NCBI RefSeq assembly: GCF_014650495.1
Contig: NZ_BMVB01000018.1
Span: forward strand, 62,001 to 126,000
From: Streptomyces cinnamoneus
Lineage (GTDB): Bacteria > Actinomycetota > Actinomycetes > Streptomycetales > Streptomycetaceae
Reading direction: 5' to 3'
DNA length: 64,000 nt
A model generated the notes under the pieces. It made no database searches. It worked only from the letters and a program-made list of their open reading frames with translations, and was not told the origin of the DNA. Made by a program: the position numbers and the translations under genes. Of the stretch, positions 8,157 through 16,758 are shown in pieces; the stretch's first letter is position 1, and each line of letters begins with the position of its first letter.

Positions 8157-9677
8157 GTGACTGCTCTGACTCTCAGCACTTCCAGCGCGGCGACGCTGCG
8201 CGCGGACGCCCTTGTCATCGGTGTGGCGAAGGGCCCGAAGGGCCCCGTCGTCGCGCCCGGCGCCGAAGCCGTGGACAAGGCGTTCGACGGCAAGCTGGCC
8301 ACCGTCCTGGAGACCCTCGGCGCCTCCGGCGGCGAGGGCGAGGTGACGAAGCTGCCCTCCCCCGCCGGCCTCAAGGCCCCGGTCGTGGTGGCGGTCGGCC
8401 TGGGTGAGCTGCCGGCGAAGGGCGACGGCTTCGACGAGGAGGCGCTGCGCCGCGCCGCCGGCTGCGCCGCCCGCGCGCTGACCGGCACGAAGAAGGCCGC
8501 GTTCGCCCTGCCCGTCGAGGACGCCGGGTCCGCTGCGGCCATCGGCGAGGGCGCGCTGCTGGGTGCGTACTCCTTCAAGGCCCGCAGCAACGGCGGTGCG
8601 AAGAAGGACGACAAGAGCGCCCCGCTGAGCGAGGTCGCGATCCTGGGCGGCAAGCCGCGCGACAAGGCGTTCAAGGCCGCCGCCGAGCGTGCCCTCGCCG
8701 TGGCCGCCGAGGTCAACCGCGCCCGCGACCTGGTCAACCTCCCCTCCAACGACCTCAACCCCAAGTCGTTCGCCGCCCAGGTCCAGGCCGCGGCCAAGGA
8801 GTTCGGCCTGAAGTTCGAGGTGCTGGACGAGAAGGCACTGGTCAAGGGCGGCTACGGCGGTCTGATGGGCGTCGGCCAGGGCTCGGTCAACCCGCCGCGG
8901 CTGGTGCGCATCGGCTACACCCACCCGAAGGCGGAGAAGACCCTCGCCCTGGTCGGCAAGGGCATCACCTACGACTCGGGCGGCATCTCCCTGAAGCCGG
9001 CCGGCCACAACGAGACCATGAAGTGCGACATGGCCGGCGCCGCCGCCGTGTTCGCCGCGGTCGTGGCCGTCGCCAAGCTCGGCCTGCAGGTCAACGTCAC
9101 CGGCTGGCTGGCCCTTGCGGAGAACATGCCCTCCGGCAACGCCACCCGTCCGGGCGACGTGCTGAACATGTACAGCGGCAAGACGGTCGAGGTGCTCAAC
9201 ACCGACGCCGAGGGCCGCCTGGTCCTGGCCGACGCGCTGACCCGCGCCTCGGAGGAGAACCCGGACGCCATCGTCGACGTCGCCACCCTGACGGGTGCCA
9301 TGGTCCTGGCCCTCGGCGACCGGATCTTCGGTGTCATGGCCAACGACGACGCGTTCCGCACCGCGCTGTACGAGATCGCCGAGGAGGTCGGCGAGCAGGC
9401 GTGGCCGATGCCGCTCCCCGCCGAGCTGCGCAAGTCCATGGACTCCCCCGTGGCCGACATGGCCAACATGGGTGAGCGCATGGGCGGCGGCCTGGTGGCC
9501 GGCCTCTTCCTGCAGGAGTTCGTGGGCGAGGGCATCGCCTGGGCGCACCTGGACATCGCCGGCCCCGCCTTCCACGAGAAGGCCCCCTACGGCTACACCC
9601 CGAAGGGTGGCACCGGCTCCTCGGTCCGCACCCTGGTCCGGCTGGCGGAGCGCACCGCCGACGGCGACCTGGGCTGA
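8157..9677 (+). CDS. pepA: leucyl aminopeptidase (M17 family)
   Basis: Cytosolic dizinc/dimanganese aminopeptidase that removes N-terminal residues from peptides. The C-terminal catalytic domain has KGITYDSGGISLKP, the lysine and metal ligands in MKCDMAGAAAV, and the M17 signature NTDAEGRLVLADAL. 506 aa, normal for the family. The GTG at 8157 is preceded by GGAAGTAGGGA and gives VTALTLSTSS; an upstream extension would not be protein-like. It is followed by a strong terminator and is probably transcribed alone. Confidence 0.95.
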   Translation: MTALTLSTSSAATLRADALVIGVAKGPKGPVVAPGAEAVDKAFDGKLATVLETLGASGGEGEVTKLPSPAGLKAPVVVAVGLGELPAKGDGFDEEALRRAAGCAARALTGTKKAAFALPVEDAGSAAAIGEGALLGAYSFKARSNGGAKKDDKSAPLSEVAILGGKPRDKAFKAAAERALAVAAEVNRARDLVNLPSNDLNPKSFAAQVQAAAKEFGLKFEVLDEKALVKGGYGGLMGVGQGSVNPPRLVRIGYTHPKAEKTLALVGKGITYDSGGISLKPAGHNETMKCDMAGAAAVFAAVVAVAKLGLQVNVTGWLALAENMPSGNATRPGDVLNMYSGKTVEVLNTDAEGRLVLADALTRASEENPDAIVDVATLTGAMVLALGDRIFGVMANDDAFRTALYEIAEEVGEQAWPMPLPAELRKSMDSPVADMANMGERMGGGLVAGLFLQEFVGEGIAWAHLDIAGPAFHEKAPYGYTPKGGTGSSVRTLVRLAERTADGDLG

Positions 9678-9689
9678 GCGGGCGGCGGC

Positions 9690-9727
9690 ACCGTACGGCC
9701 CCGGGGAATGGTCCGGGGCCGTACGGT
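9690..9727 (+). terminator. Terminator hairpin after pepA
   Basis: Perfect 15-bp inverted repeat (9690-9704 and 9713-9727) with an 8-nt loop, then a moderately T-rich stretch. It lies 13 bp after the pepA stop. The rest of the gap to lpd (9728-9966) is less GC-rich than the genes around it (TTTCTACGCACTAGTAACC) and probably holds the lpd promoter. Confidence 0.85.
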
Positions 9728-9966
9728 GTTGGCTCGTTTGCTCTGAGCGAAAACGCACTTTTCTACGCACTAGTAACCCTAAAAGGTGACGCATCAGTCG
9801 TCCCGCTCCCCGGGCCCGGCGTCCCGCCGTCCGTCAACAAGTGCGAAGATGTTGTCTCGGCAGGACAGGGCCCACCCATCACAGGGCCGAAGCAAAGCGG
9901 CCGTACGACAGCCGCCGGCCGGTCACCGACGACCGGTCCGGCGCACCCATGCATGGAGGACGTGAC

Positions 9967-11355
9967 GTGGCGAACGACGCCAGCACCGTTTTCGACCTAG
10001 TGATCCTCGGAGGCGGTAGCGGCGGTTACGCCGCTGCCCTGCGCGGAGCGCAGCTGGGTCTCGACGTCGCCCTGATCGAGAAGGACAAGCTGGGCGGCAC
10101 CTGCCTGCACCGCGGCTGCATCCCCACCAAGGCTCTGCTGCACGCGGGCGAGATCGCCGACCAGGCCCGCGAGGCCGAGCAGTTCGGTGTCAAGGCCGCC
10201 CTGGAGGGCATCGACATCGCCGGCGTCCACAAGTACAAGGACGACGTGATCTCGGGCCTGTACAAGGGTCTGCAGGGCCTGGTCGCCTCCCGCAAGATCA
10301 CCTACGTGACCGGCGAGGGCCGCCTGTCCTCCCCGACCTCCGTCGAGGTGGGCGGCCAGACCTACACCGGCCGCCACGTCCTGCTGGCCACCGGCTCCGT
10401 GCCGAAGTCGCTGCCGGGCCTGACCATCGACGGCGACCGCGTCATCTCCTCCGACCACGCGCTGGTCCTGGACCGCGTGCCGAAGTCCGCGATCGTGCTG
10501 GGCGGCGGCGTCATCGGCGTCGAGTTCGCCTCCGCGTGGAAGTCCTTCGGCGTGGACGTCACCATCGTCGAGGCGCTCCCCCACCTCGTCCCGGTCGAGG
10601 ACGAGAACAGCTCCAAGCTGCTGGAGCGCGCCTTCCGCAAGCGCGGCATCAACTTCTCCCTCGGTTCCCGCTTCTCGGGCGTGGAGTACACCGCCGACGG
10701 CGTGAAGGTCTCGCTGGAGAACGGCAAGACCTTCGAGGCCGAGCTGCTGCTCGTCGCCGTGGGCCGCGGCCCGGTCTCCCAGGGCCTGGGCTACGAGGAG
10801 GCCGGCGTCGCGATGGACCGCGGCTACGTCCTCGTCGACGAGTACATGCAGACCAACGTGCCGACCATCTCGGCCGTCGGTGACCTCGTCCCGACCCTCC
10901 AGCTCGCGCACGTCGGCTTCGCCGAGGGCATCCTGGTGGCAGAGCGGCTGGCCGGTCTCAAGCCCGTGCCGGTCGACTACGACGGCGTGCCGCGCGTCAC
11001 GTACTGCCACCCCGAGGTCGCTTCGGTCGGCATCACCGAGGCCAAGGCCAAGGAGCTGTACGGCGCCGACAAGGTCGTCGCCCTGAAGTACAACCTCGCG
11101 GGCAACGGCAAGAGCAAGATCCTGAAGACCGCGGGCGAGATCAAGCTCGTCCAGGTGCGGGACGGTGCCGTCGTCGGCGTCCACATGGTCGGCGACCGTA
11201 TGGGTGAGCAGGTCGGCGAAGCCCAGCTGATCTACAACTGGGAGGCCCTGCCCGCCGAGGTCGCGCAGCTCATCCACGCGCACCCGACGCAGAGCGAGGC
11301 TCTGGGCGAGGCCCACCTGGCCCTGGCCGGCAAGCCGCTGCACTCGCACGACTGA
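9967..11355 (+). CDS. lpdA: dihydrolipoyl dehydrogenase (E3)
   Basis: FAD disulfide oxidoreductase that reoxidises dihydrolipoyl groups of 2-oxoacid dehydrogenase complexes. It shows the FAD-binding GGGSGGYAAA loop, the redox-active disulfide CLHRGC (Cys46 and Cys51), the NAD-binding GGGVIGVEFA loop, and the C-terminal HAHPTQSEALGE motif with the catalytic His. 462 aa. GTG at 9967 was chosen because GGAGGA sits 6 nt upstream; an in-frame ATG at 9949 has no comparable site. sucB follows 49 bp downstream, so E3 and E2 are likely one operon. Confidence 0.96.
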   Translation: MANDASTVFDLVILGGGSGGYAAALRGAQLGLDVALIEKDKLGGTCLHRGCIPTKALLHAGEIADQAREAEQFGVKAALEGIDIAGVHKYKDDVISGLYKGLQGLVASRKITYVTGEGRLSSPTSVEVGGQTYTGRHVLLATGSVPKSLPGLTIDGDRVISSDHALVLDRVPKSAIVLGGGVIGVEFASAWKSFGVDVTIVEALPHLVPVEDENSSKLLERAFRKRGINFSLGSRFSGVEYTADGVKVSLENGKTFEAELLLVAVGRGPVSQGLGYEEAGVAMDRGYVLVDEYMQTNVPTISAVGDLVPTLQLAHVGFAEGILVAERLAGLKPVPVDYDGVPRVTYCHPEVASVGITEAKAKELYGADKVVALKYNLAGNGKSKILKTAGEIKLVQVRDGAVVGVHMVGDRMGEQVGEAQLIYNWEALPAEVAQLIHAHPTQSEALGEAHLALAGKPLHSHD

Positions 11356-11404
11356 GTCCCGAGCGCACCACCATCCGCACTAATCGTAAGGAGCAACCGC
11401 AATC

Positions 11405-13198
11405 ATGGCGGTTTCCGTAACCCTGCCGGCGCTCGGCGAGAGCGTGACCGAGGGCACCGTCACCCGTTGGCTCAAGGCCGAGGGTGAGCGCGTGGAGGCC
11501 GACGAGCCGCTGCTCGAGGTCTCCACCGACAAGGTCGACACCGAGATCCCGGCCCCCGCGGCCGGCATCCTCGCCTCCATCAAGGTGGCCGAGGACGAGA
11601 CCGTCGAGGTCGGCTCCGAGCTGGCCATCATCGACGACGGCACCGGCGCCCCGGCCGCCGCCCCGGCTCCGGCCGCGGCCGCTGCCGAGGCCCCCGCCGC
11701 CGAGCCCGCCCCGGCCCCCGTGGCCGAGGCCCCCGCCGCTCCGGCTCCGGCCGCCGCCGAGGCCCCGGCCGCTCCGGCCGCCGGTGCCGCCGAGGGCACC
11801 GACGTGGTCCTGCCCGCGCTGGGCGAGTCGGTCACCGAGGGCACCGTCACCCGCTGGCTCAAGGAGGTCGGCGAGACGGTCGAGGCCGACGAGCCGCTGC
11901 TTGAGGTCTCCACCGACAAGGTCGACACCGAGATCCCCGCCCCGGCCTCCGGCACCCTGCTGGAGATCCTGGTCGGCGAGGACGAGACCGCCGAGGTCGG
12001 CGCCAAGCTCGCCGTCATCGGTGTCGCGGGTGCCGCTCCGGCCGCCGCCCCGGCTCCGGCCGCCCCGGCCGCTGCTCCGGCTCCGGCCGCTGCCCCGGCT
12101 CCGGCCCCCGCCGCTCCGGCTCCGGCCGCCGCCGCCCCGGCCGCTCCGGCCCCGCCCCCGGCTCCGGCCGCCCCGGCTCCGGTGGCCCCGGCCGCCCCGG
12201 CTCCGGTGGCCCCGGCCGCTCCGGCCGCCCCGGCCCCCGCCGCCGTCACCCCGGCGGCCGACGGCGCCTACGTCACCCCGCTGGTGCGCAAGCTCGCCGC
12301 CGAGTCCGGCGTCGACCTGGGCACCGTCGCGGGCACCGGCGTCGGTGGCCGCATCCGCAAGCAGGACGTCATCGCCGCCGCCGAGGCCGCCAAGGCCGCG
12401 CAGGCCCCGGCCGTCGCGCCGGCTGCCGCCCCGGCCGCCGCCGCGCCGAAGGCTCCGGCTCTGGAGGCGTCCCCGCTGCGCGGTCAGACGGTCAAGATGC
12501 CGCGCATGCGCAAGGTCATCGCCGACAACATGATGAAGGCGCTGCACGGCCAGGCGCAGCTGACCTCCGTGGTCGAGGTGGACATCACCAAGATCATGCG
12601 GATGCGCAACAAGGCCAAGGACGCCTTCGCCGCCCGTGAGGGCGTCAAGCTGTCCCCGATGCCGTTCTTCGTCAAGGCCGCCGTCCAGGCGCTGAAGGCC
12701 CACCCGGTCATCAACGCCCGGATCAACGAGGACGAGAACACCATCACCTACTTCGACTCCGAGAACGTCGGCATCGCCGTCGACTCGGAGAAGGGCCTGA
12801 TGACCCCGGTCATCAAGGGTGCGGGTGACCTCAACATCGCGGGCATCGCCAAGAAGACCGCGGAGCTGGCGGGCAAGGTCCGTTCCAGCAAGATCAGCCC
12901 GGACGACCTGGCCGGCGCGACCTTCACGATCAGCAACACCGGCTCGCGCGGTGCGCTGTTCGACACGGTCATCGTGCCTCCGAACCAGGTCGGCATCCTG
13001 GGTATCGGTGCGACCGTCAAGCGCCCGGTGGTCATCAACCACCCGGAGCTCGGCGAGACCATCGCGATCCGCGACATGACGTACCTGGCGCTGTCCTACG
13101 ACCACCGCCTGGTGGACGGTGCCGACGCGGCCCGTTACCTGACCACGGTCAAGCAGATCCTGGAGGCCGCCGAGTTCGAGACCGAGATCGGTCTCTGA
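11405..13198 (+). CDS. sucB: 2-oxoglutarate dehydrogenase-type E2 dihydrolipoamide succinyltransferase, two lipoyl domains
   Basis: Acyltransferase core of a 2-oxoacid dehydrogenase complex. Two lipoyl domains carry STDKVDTE lysines at residues 43 and 172. Long Ala-Pro linkers flank them (about 80-135 and 210-285). A peripheral-subunit-binding domain (about 288-325, with GTGVGGRIRKQDV) leads to the catalytic domain ending in SYDHRLVDGADAARYL (His567, Asp571). The two lipoyl domains are nearly identical in protein and similar in DNA, pointing to internal duplication. Start ATG at 11405 after a purine-rich AAGGAGCAA. The lipoyl-making genes lipB-lipA are 8 kb away. No E1 gene is in the window. 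Confidence 0.95.
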   Translation: MAVSVTLPALGESVTEGTVTRWLKAEGERVEADEPLLEVSTDKVDTEIPAPAAGILASIKVAEDETVEVGSELAIIDDGTGAPAAAPAPAAAAAEAPAAEPAPAPVAEAPAAPAPAAAEAPAAPAAGAAEGTDVVLPALGESVTEGTVTRWLKEVGETVEADEPLLEVSTDKVDTEIPAPASGTLLEILVGEDETAEVGAKLAVIGVAGAAPAAAPAPAAPAAAPAPAAAPAPAPAAPAPAAAAPAAPAPPPAPAAPAPVAPAAPAPVAPAAPAAPAPAAVTPAADGAYVTPLVRKLAAESGVDLGTVAGTGVGGRIRKQDVIAAAEAAKAAQAPAVAPAAAPAAAAPKAPALEASPLRGQTVKMPRMRKVIADNMMKALHGQAQLTSVVEVDITKIMRMRNKAKDAFAAREGVKLSPMPFFVKAAVQALKAHPVINARINEDENTITYFDSENVGIAVDSEKGLMTPVIKGAGDLNIAGIAKKTAELAGKVRSSKISPDDLAGATFTISNTGSRGALFDTVIVPPNQVGILGIGATVKRPVVINHPELGETIAIRDMTYLALSYDHRLVDGADAARYLTTVKQILEAAEFETEIGL

Positions 13199-13224
13199 CC
13201 CGAGCGCCTTCGACGGTGAGCGCT

Positions 13225-13276
13225 GAAGGGCGCGGCCCCGGCTCCGTACTCCGTACGGGCCGGGGCCGCGCCCTTC
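13225..13276 (+). terminator. Terminator after sucB
   Basis: Perfect 18-bp GC-rich inverted repeat (13225-13242 and 13259-13276) with a 16-nt loop, placed 27 bp after the sucB stop and before the GntR gene. There is no long T run, as is common for Streptomyces terminators. Confidence 0.85.
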
Positions 13277-13324
13277 CGTCTGCCCCGATAATGACGTATC
13301 CGGCAGATCCGACCAAGGAGAGAA

Positions 13325-13948
13325 ATGACCCCGCCCGTCGTGCATTCGCTGCGCGAGCAGATCCGCGAGCACATCCTCGAAGGGATCGTGAGCGGCCGCT
13401 GGCAGCCGGGCGAGCGCATCGTGGAGCGCCGGATCGCCGCCGAGCTGCTGGTCAGCCAGACCCCGGTGCGCGAGGCGCTGCGCGAGCTGGAGTCGCTGCG
13501 GCTGATCGAGTCCGTGCCCAACAAGGGCGTGCGGGTCCGTGACCTGAGCGCCGCCGACCTCAAGGAGAGCTACCCGGTCCGGGCGGGCCTGGAGCAGGTG
13601 GCCGCCGAGCTGGCCGCGGAAACCCTGGCCGAGGACGTCTCGGCGCTGGAGCGGGAGGTGGCCGCCCTTGAGGTGGCGGACCGCGCGGGCGACAGCGAGG
13701 CGCAGGCCCGCCACACGGTCGCCTTCCACCGCGAGATCGTGCGGGCCGCCCGGAACTCGGTGCTGCTGCACACCTGGGAGTCGCTGGGCATCGAGGTGTG
13801 GACGACGCTGTCGATCCGCTGGCTGAGCCCGGAGCCGCGGACCCACGCCGAGGACCACGCGGAGATCGTCCGGGCCTTCCGGCGGCGCGATCCCGCCATC
13901 GGCGAGGTCCTCAAGCGGCACGTGCTGAACTGCGCACCGCAAATCTGA
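13325..13948 (+). CDS. GntR-family transcriptional regulator (FadR/FCD type)
   Basis: 207 aa. The N-terminal winged helix (about residues 8-70) shows the GntR signature IVERRIAAELLVSQTPVREALRELESLRLI and a wing with NKGVRV. The C-terminal all-helical FCD-type domain (about 75-205) has conserved histidines (HREIVRA, HAEDHAEIVRAF) that could bind a metal and organic-acid effector. ATG at 13325 with AAGGAGAGAA just upstream. A perfect 19-bp palindrome sits just past the stop and may be its operator. The ligand is unknown. Confidence 0.9.
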   Translation: MTPPVVHSLREQIREHILEGIVSGRWQPGERIVERRIAAELLVSQTPVREALRELESLRLIESVPNKGVRVRDLSAADLKESYPVRAGLEQVAAELAAETLAEDVSALEREVAALEVADRAGDSEAQARHTVAFHREIVRAARNSVLLHTWESLGIEVWTTLSIRWLSPEPRTHAEDHAEIVRAFRRRDPAIGEVLKRHVLNCAPQI

Positions 13949-13960
13949 CGGCCAGGCATT

Positions 13961-13979
13961 GATCGATCATCGATCAAAG
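13961..13979. promoter_or_regulatory. 19-bp perfect palindrome, candidate GntR or WYL operator
   Basis: TTGATCGAT-C-ATCGATCAA, arms 13961-13969 and 13971-13979. It lies 12 bp past the gntR stop and upstream of the WYL gene. TTGATC at 13961 and TATCGT at 13983 could be -35 and -10 elements with a 16-bp spacer, so the palindrome would overlap a plus-strand promoter. Which regulator binds is inference. Confidence 0.5.
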
Positions 13980-14041
13980 GCGTATCGTCTCCGCCGGAGC
14001 CGCGTCGCGCGCCCTGTCCTGTGACGCGGAGCGGCTCAGGG

Positions 14042-14104
14042 GTGACGACAGGACCCCGCGCGCTCGTCCATGCCCTGGCTCGGCACGCGGGCTCCTGTCG
14101 TCAC
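14042..14104 (+). other. Long inverted repeat upstream of the WYL gene
   Basis: Perfect 12-bp arms (14042-14053, GTGACGACAGGA; 14093-14104, TCCTGTCGTCAC), with further pairing inside (CCCGCG/CGCGGG). It forms a hairpin of about 60 nt ending 31 bp before the WYL-gene start. It is either a terminator for gntR (no T run) or a structured leader of the WYL mRNA. Confidence 0.5.
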
Positions 14105-14135
14105 GCCCCGCAGTGGCCCCCGGCATCATGGGGCC

Positions 14136-15101
14136 ATGCGTGCGGCCCGTCTGATCAAACTGATGCTCCTGCTCCAGTCCCGCCCGTCGATGACCGGCCC
14201 GGAGCTCGCGCACCACCTCGAGGTCTCGGAGCGCACGGTCTCGCGGGACGTCCTCGCCCTGTCCGAGGCGGGCGTCCCCGTCTACGCCGACCGCGGCCGC
14301 ACCGGCGGCTACCGCCTCATCGGCGGGTACCGCACCCGTCTGACGGGCCTGGGCCGCACGGAGGCCGAGGCGCTCTTCCTCTCCGGCGTGCCGTCGGCGC
14401 TGCGCGACATGGGCCTGGCCGACGCCGCCTCCGCCGCCCGTCTGAAGGTCTCCGCCGCCCTCCTGCCCGAGCTGAGCGACGCGCCCGCGAGCGCGGCCCA
14501 GCGCTTCCACCTCGACGCCCCCGGCTGGTGGCAGCCCCACGACCCGCCCCCTGCGCTGCCCGCCCTCGCCGACGCCGTCTGGGACGACCGCCGCATCACG
14601 GCCCGCTACCGGCGGCGGGAGACGGAGGCCGAGCGGGAGCTGGAGCCGTACGGGCTCGTCCTGAAGGCCGGCGTCTGGTACGTGGCGGCCCGGTCCGGCG
14701 ACGACTTCCGCGTCTACCGTGCCGACCGCTTCACCGCGGTGACGGTCGGCGCGGAGCGCTTCCACCGCGCCGGCGACTTCGACCTGCCGGGCTTCTGGGA
14801 GGAGCGGGCGGCGCAGTTCGCCCGCTCGATCCTGCGCGACCGGGTGGAGCTGCGGCTGAGCCCGGAGGGAGTGCGCCTGCTGCCGCACGTCACCGATCCC
14901 GTGGCGGCCCGGGAGGCCCTGGCGGAGGCCGGCCCGCCGGACGAGCGGGGCCGTACGACGCTCACGCTGCCCGTGGAGACGCAGGAGGTGGCGTACGCCC
15001 AGCTGCTGGGCCTGGGGCCGGAGGCGGAGGTGCTGGGGCCGCCGGAGCTGCGCGAGCGGTTCGCGCGGGCTGCGGCCCGGAGCGCCGGCCTCTACCGGTA
15101 G
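14136..15101 (+). CDS. WYL-domain transcriptional regulator (YafY-like)
   Basis: 321 aa. The N-terminal HTH_11-type helix-turn-helix (residues about 5-60) shows LIKLMLLLQSRPSMTGPELAHHLEVSERTVSRDV, then a wing GRTGGYRLIGGYR. From about residue 150 comes a WYL domain (ELEPYGLVLKAGVWYVAARS and RVYRADR), followed by a C-terminal extension. WYL domains sense ligands, often nucleic-acid or nucleotide related, though the ligand here is unknown. ATG at 14136; the longer frame from 14070 is not protein-like at its start. Its end overlaps the opposing SDR gene by 10 bp. Confidence 0.9.
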   Translation: MRAARLIKLMLLLQSRPSMTGPELAHHLEVSERTVSRDVLALSEAGVPVYADRGRTGGYRLIGGYRTRLTGLGRTEAEALFLSGVPSALRDMGLADAASAARLKVSAALLPELSDAPASAAQRFHLDAPGWWQPHDPPPALPALADAVWDDRRITARYRRRETEAERELEPYGLVLKAGVWYVAARSGDDFRVYRADRFTAVTVGAERFHRAGDFDLPGFWEERAAQFARSILRDRVELRLSPEGVRLLPHVTDPVAAREALAEAGPPDERGRTTLTLPVETQEVAYAQLLGLGPEAEVLGPPELRERFARAAARSAGLYR

Positions 15102-16009
15102 TCGTCGGCGGGGGCGTCCTTGCCGCCGAAGACCACGTCCTTGAAGTACGCGAAGCAGTCGGGCCGCGAGCCGTCCAGGTCGTCGAAGCCGTACGCCGCG
15201 GCCAGCTCGCCGCTGGAGAGCGACCTGCCGTTCCAGCGGGCGCGGTCCGGGTCGGCGGCGAGGGCGGCCACGGCCCGCCCGATGAACGCGGGGGACTCGG
15301 AGATGGCGAAGTGCGGGCTCCTCGCCACCGCGTCCCGCCAGGTGGCCTCGGTGACGCCGAAGTGGTCGAGCATCTCCTCCGAGCGCAGGAAGCCGGGCGT
15401 GAGGGAGACGGCCGTGCCGCCGTGCTCCTCGATCTCCCGGGCGAGGCCGAAGGCCATGCGGATGGGGGCGTACTTGGCCAGGTCGAAGAAGAGGTTGCCC
15501 CGGTAGGTGCGGTTGAACTCCTCCGTGCCGTCCGTGACCTCCACGACCAGCCCCCCGGGCCGCCGGACGAGCAGCGGGAGGGCGAAGTGGCTGGTGATCG
15601 CGTGCGTGTCGACGGACAGCCGCAGCATCCGCAGCCCCTTCTCCAGGTCCACCTCCCAGACCTTCGTGTCGAACTCGATCAGGTGATCCCCGCCCCACAC
15701 GTCGTTGACGAGGACGTCGAGCCGCCCGTGGTCGCGGTCGATGCGTTCGACGAGGGCCCGCACCTGTGCGGGCTCCAGGTGGTCGATGGGCACGGCGATG
15801 CCGGTGCCGCCCGCGGCCGTCACCAGCCCGGCGGTCTCCTCGATGGTCTCGGGGCGGTTCACCTCGCTGCGCCGTCCGCGGGTCGAGCGCCCCGTCGCGT
15901 AGACGACGGCGCCCCGGGCGCCCAGCTGCACGGCCATGGCCCGTCCGGCGCCGCGCGTGGCCCCCGCGACCAGGCACACACGGCCTTCCAGGTCCTTCGG
16001 CGCGTTCAT
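15092..16009 (-). CDS. SDR-family NAD(P)-dependent oxidoreductase
   Basis: 305-residue Rossmann-fold dehydrogenase. The cofactor loop is VAGATRGAGRAMAVQL (about residues 12-27). The NNAG-equivalent reads VNDVWGG, and the catalytic region has a Tyr/Lys context around RGNLFFDLAKYA, where YxxxK is altered (Tyr is missing from the usual place). The substrate is unknown and catalysis by the standard triad is uncertain. ATG at 16009 with GAGGAGACC upstream; the in-frame extension to 16057 lacks such a site. It is convergent with the WYL regulator, overlapping by 10 bp. Confidence 0.85.
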   Translation of the reverse strand: MNAPKDLEGRVCLVAGATRGAGRAMAVQLGARGAVVYATGRSTRGRRSEVNRPETIEETAGLVTAAGGTGIAVPIDHLEPAQVRALVERIDRDHGRLDVLVNDVWGGDHLIEFDTKVWEVDLEKGLRMLRLSVDTHAITSHFALPLLVRRPGGLVVEVTDGTEEFNRTYRGNLFFDLAKYAPIRMAFGLAREIEEHGGTAVSLTPGFLRSEEMLDHFGVTEATWRDAVARSPHFAISESPAFIGRAVAALAADPDRARWNGRSLSSGELAAAYGFDDLDGSRPDCFAYFKDVVFGGKDAPADDYR

Positions 16010-16081
16010 GAACGGTCTCCTCTCGTCACCTCTTGCTGACGGGACCGACGCTCCCACCGAATCCGGACACCTTCTGTCGTG

Positions 16082-16117
16082 ATTTCCGGGGCGACCGGAA
16101 TTTCCGGGCCGACCGGA
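16082..16117. repeat. 18-bp tandem direct repeat in the SDR upstream region
   Basis: Two adjacent 18-bp copies (16082-16099 and 16100-16117) of ATTTCCGGGSCGACCGGA differing at one base, 70 bp upstream of the SDR start and 100 bp upstream of the DUF4240 gene. It lies in the divergent promoter region, so it may be a regulator-binding array. Confidence 0.6.
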
Positions 16118-16218
16118 CCTCGGACCACATCCGGCCGCACCCGGCTCACCGATAACAACACGGCCGCATCCGGCCCGCCCGGGGTGCGTGGCCCGGCGGC
16201 AGGCCCGATGCTGGTCCC

Positions 16219-16740
16219 GTGATGGACGAGACGGAGTTCTGGGAGCTGATCGACAGCACGCGCGAAGCCGCCGACGGGGACGCCCAGGACCAGGCGGACC
16301 TTCTGATCGAGAGGCTGACGCAGCTCGACCCCGACGCCGTGCTCGACTTCTCCCGGCACTTCGAGGCGCGGTACAACCGCGCGTACCTGTGGGACCTGTG
16401 GGGGGCCGCGGGCGTGCTGCTCGGCGGTGCGAGCGACGACGCCTTCGACTACTTCCGCTGCTGGCTGATCGGCCAGGGCCGGGAGGTGTTCGAGGGCGCG
16501 GTGCACGACCCGGACGCGCTCGCGGACCTCCTGGAGGACTTCGACGAAGAGGTGGACGGGGACGGGGAGGACCTGGGGTACGCGGCGGACGAGGCGTACG
16601 AGCAGCTGACGGGGGTCGAGACCCCCGACCTGGGCCTGCCGCCCCCGCCGCCCGAGCCGCTCGGCACGCCCGTCGACCTGGAGGACGAGGCGGCGCTGGC
16701 GGAACGCTTCCCCAAGGTGTGGGACAGGTTCGGCTCCTGA
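16219..16740 (+). CDS. DUF4240 domain protein
   Basis: 173-residue acidic soluble protein. It starts MMDETEFWELIDSTRE, has YLWDLWGAAGVLLGG and FDYFRCWLIGQGREVFEGAV in the middle, and a Pro/acidic C-terminus. This N-terminal FW.LID motif with the central FR.WLI..G segment is the DUF4240 pattern. Function unknown; members often occur near toxin-immunity loci, but nothing here supports that. Either of two adjacent ATGs (16219, 16222) can start it. It precedes the epimerase-like gene by 18 bp, so they may be co-transcribed. Confidence 0.85.
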   Translation: MMDETEFWELIDSTREAADGDAQDQADLLIERLTQLDPDAVLDFSRHFEARYNRAYLWDLWGAAGVLLGGASDDAFDYFRCWLIGQGREVFEGAVHDPDALADLLEDFDEEVDGDGEDLGYAADEAYEQLTGVETPDLGLPPPPPEPLGTPVDLEDEAALAERFPKVWDRFGS

Positions 16741-16758
16741 CCGGGTAGAGGTCCGCTC

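Noticed and set aside
11270..13942. Long open minus-strand frame opposite sucB and gntR
   Set aside because: A by-product of high GC content: composition is Gly/Arg/His-rich and it crosses two real genes and a terminator.
16100..16218. Possible small gene before DUF4240
   Set aside because: No start with a ribosome site and the region is explained by divergent promoters and the 18-bp repeat.
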